The translations under genes and the position numbers were made by a program. A stretch of DNA of 33,502 nucleotides from Streptomyces sp. XM83C (lineage in GTDB: Bacteria; Actinomycetota; Actinomycetes; Streptomycetales; Streptomycetaceae). The stretch is from NCBI RefSeq assembly GCF_023072675.1, contig NZ_JALLGL010000034.1:1-33502 (forward strand), read 5' to 3'. Of this stretch, positions 32,407 to 33,502 are shown piece by piece (position 1 is the stretch's first letter; each line of letters starts with the position of its first letter). The notes under the pieces are model-generated. The model saw only the letters and a list, made by a program, of their open reading frames with translations, ran no database searches and was not told the DNA's origin.

Positions 32407-33267
32407 ATGCAGGAATCCGGCCTTCAGGTGCAGAGCCCCAGCAGGGGCCGGGCAACCGACGCGGCCGTGCGTCGCCCGTGCGTGCCGCCCGCGCCACTGC
32501 CACCGGTGATCGAGACCCGCCCGGACACCGACCGGGTGCTGGTACTGCTCCGCGGCGAGCTGGACCTCGACGCGGGACAGGAGCTGCGGTACGCGCTGCG
32601 CGCCGCCCTCATGCGCTCGACGCATGGCATCGACCTGGATCTCAGGAGTGTCGCGTTCTTCGACTGCTCCGCCCTCAACATCCTGCTCGCGCTGCGGGAA
32701 CGCGCCCTGCGCGAGGGCAAGACGGTCACCGTCCGCGCGGCCGGCCCCGCCGCGGTCCGGCTGCTGGACCTGACCGGGACCCGCTCCCTGTTCAGCGACG
32801 CCGGAACGGCCCCCGCGCACGTGGACGCCGGCACCGAGCCCGGGCATGCGGGCGCCGCCCCAGGCCCCGCGCATGAGACCGCCACCTCCGATGTCGGGCA
32901 CGAGACCGCCACCCCCGGCCTCGAGGATCCCGACGCGGAGTCCCTGGAGAAGCTGCGCGTCGAACTGGTGCAGCTGCGCCGCGCCATGCAGACCAGGCCC
33001 ACCATCGATCTGGCCCGGGGCATCCTCATGGCCTCCTTCGGACTGACCGCCGACGACGCCTGGACCGTGCTCGTGGCGACCTCCCAGAACACCAACACCA
33101 AGCTCCATCACCTCGCCCGGGACCTGATCACCGCCGTGCGGGGCGCCCCGCTCGACGACACCGTGCGGCAGCATCTCGCCGCCGCCGTGTCACGGCTGGA
33201 CCCCGCAGGGCGGGGAGGGTCGGCACCGGAAGACGCAACCGTCGTCATCGACGGCCGAGACGACTGA
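32407..33267 (+). CDS. STAS-ANTAR fusion protein
   Basis: 286 aa, ATG with GGAG at 32397-32400. Residues ~33-130 are a STAS (anti-anti-sigma) domain: VLVLLRGELDLDAGQELRYA and VAFFDCSALNILL, where Ser88 sits at the SpoIIAA phosphorylation position (usual DSSG). A Gly/Ala/Thr/His linker (~132-175) leads to an ANTAR domain (~179-240: LRRAMQTRPTIDLARGILMA, LTADDAWTVLVATSQNTNTK). ANTAR domains bind nascent RNA hairpins and prevent termination; STAS domains are switched by kinase/phosphatase pairs. The protein could thus link partner-switching to RNA-level control. Divergent from a winged-helix regulator. The RNA target is unknown. Confidence 0.9.
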   Translation: MQESGLQVQSPSRGRATDAAVRRPCVPPAPLPPVIETRPDTDRVLVLLRGELDLDAGQELRYALRAALMRSTHGIDLDLRSVAFFDCSALNILLALRERALREGKTVTVRAAGPAAVRLLDLTGTRSLFSDAGTAPAHVDAGTEPGHAGAAPGPAHETATSDVGHETATPGLEDPDAESLEKLRVELVQLRRAMQTRPTIDLARGILMASFGLTADDAWTVLVATSQNTNTKLHHLARDLITAVRGAPLDDTVRQHLAAAVSRLDPAGRGGSAPEDATVVIDGRDD

Positions 33268-33502
33268 ATCGCGCGTACTGACGATCGATTCCGCTGTCGG
33301 ACTTCGTGGTCGCAGCGGATCAGTCGTGCAGCCCTTCCCGGACTTCGCCATCCACACCCACCACTTCCTCGGGGACGTCGGCTGACCCGGCCGCACCACG
33401 GCCCCGGCCCCGCCCGGCCACCACGCCACCACCCGCGCCCGCACCCGGCCATCGCACCACGGGACCCGACCCTGCCCGACCGCCGCACCCCCGGCCGGGA
33501 CC
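33268..33502. other. Window end, no gene recognised
   Basis: 235 bp after the STAS-ANTAR gene. A short in-frame peptide QPFPDFAIHTHHFLGDVG-stop ends at 33385 on the plus strand without a ribosome site; it could be a gene fragment. The remaining DNA is C-rich with no recognisable element. Confidence 0.4.

Noticed and set aside
33326..33385. Short peptide QPFPDFAIHTHHFLGDVG as a RiPP precursor
   Set aside because: No ribosome site, no biosynthetic genes in view and the window ends; a gene fragment or chance is as likely.

Overview
The window is a piece of actinobacterial chromosome, almost certainly Streptomyces. The evidence is very high GC with strong third-position GC, GTG/TTG starts, four-base ATGA/GTGA gene overlaps, and lineage-restricted families: DUF574 methyltransferase, XRE-DUF5753 with DUF397, DUF5133, SpoIIE-type phosphatases, a STAS-ANTAR protein and an LAETG sortase-E substrate. 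No rRNA, tRNA, CRISPR array, insertion sequence or phage gene is visible.

Layout. 0.1-5 kb: a complete, translationally coupled LivFGHM-type ABC importer with its lipoprotein receptor, closed by a strong hairpin. 5-8 kb: a WhiJ-like regulatory module (DUF574 methyltransferase, XRE-DUF5753 regulator, DUF397 partner) and a conserved helical protein whose promoter -35 box sits inside a palindrome. 8-10.6 kb: a small membrane protein, a DUF5133 protein, a short ORF, and a tgmA-tgmB graspetide (ATP-grasp RiPP) locus that lacks the usual third gene, a methyltransferase; a BldD-like site lies over its likely promoter. 10.6-11.4 kb: non-coding, G/T-biased DNA. 11.4-15.7 kb: proteins of unknown function (membrane protein, coiled-coil protein, Cys-rich protein, DUF1152). 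15.8-17.2 kb: FprA-type ferredoxin/NADP reductase with an iron-box-like site upstream. 17.5-23.2 kb: two large multidomain PP2C (SpoIIE-type) phosphatases in tandem, one also carrying a membrane sensor and an anti-sigma kinase domain.

23.3-26.4 kb: a decayed sugar locus. An intact GH31 alpha-xylosidase stands divergent to a 531-bp pseudogene that joins the start and middle of a sugar-binding lipoprotein to the last residues of a GH1 beta-glucosidase. The transporter permeases and most of the GH1 gene appear to have been deleted. Identical 14-bp LacI-like palindromes survive in both flanking genes.

26.7-27.2 kb: cysteine-free L33 and type-B L31 ribosomal proteins, a typical zinc-sparing pair. 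27.5-29.5 kb: a secreted DUF1996 protein with a Gly/Gln-rich repeat and an LAETG wall anchor. 29.8-31.6 kb: an NlpC/P60-like protein with TGQF repeats whose catalytic Cys is replaced. 31.9-33.3 kb: a winged-helix regulator divergent from a STAS-ANTAR fusion protein.

The best candidates for something new are the catalytically dead NlpC/P60 repeat protein, the methyltransferase-free tgmAB locus with its BldD-like box, the deletion-fused sugar operon remnant, and the operator-rich WhiJ-like module. All functional statements come from reading the sequence against remembered family features; no search was run.
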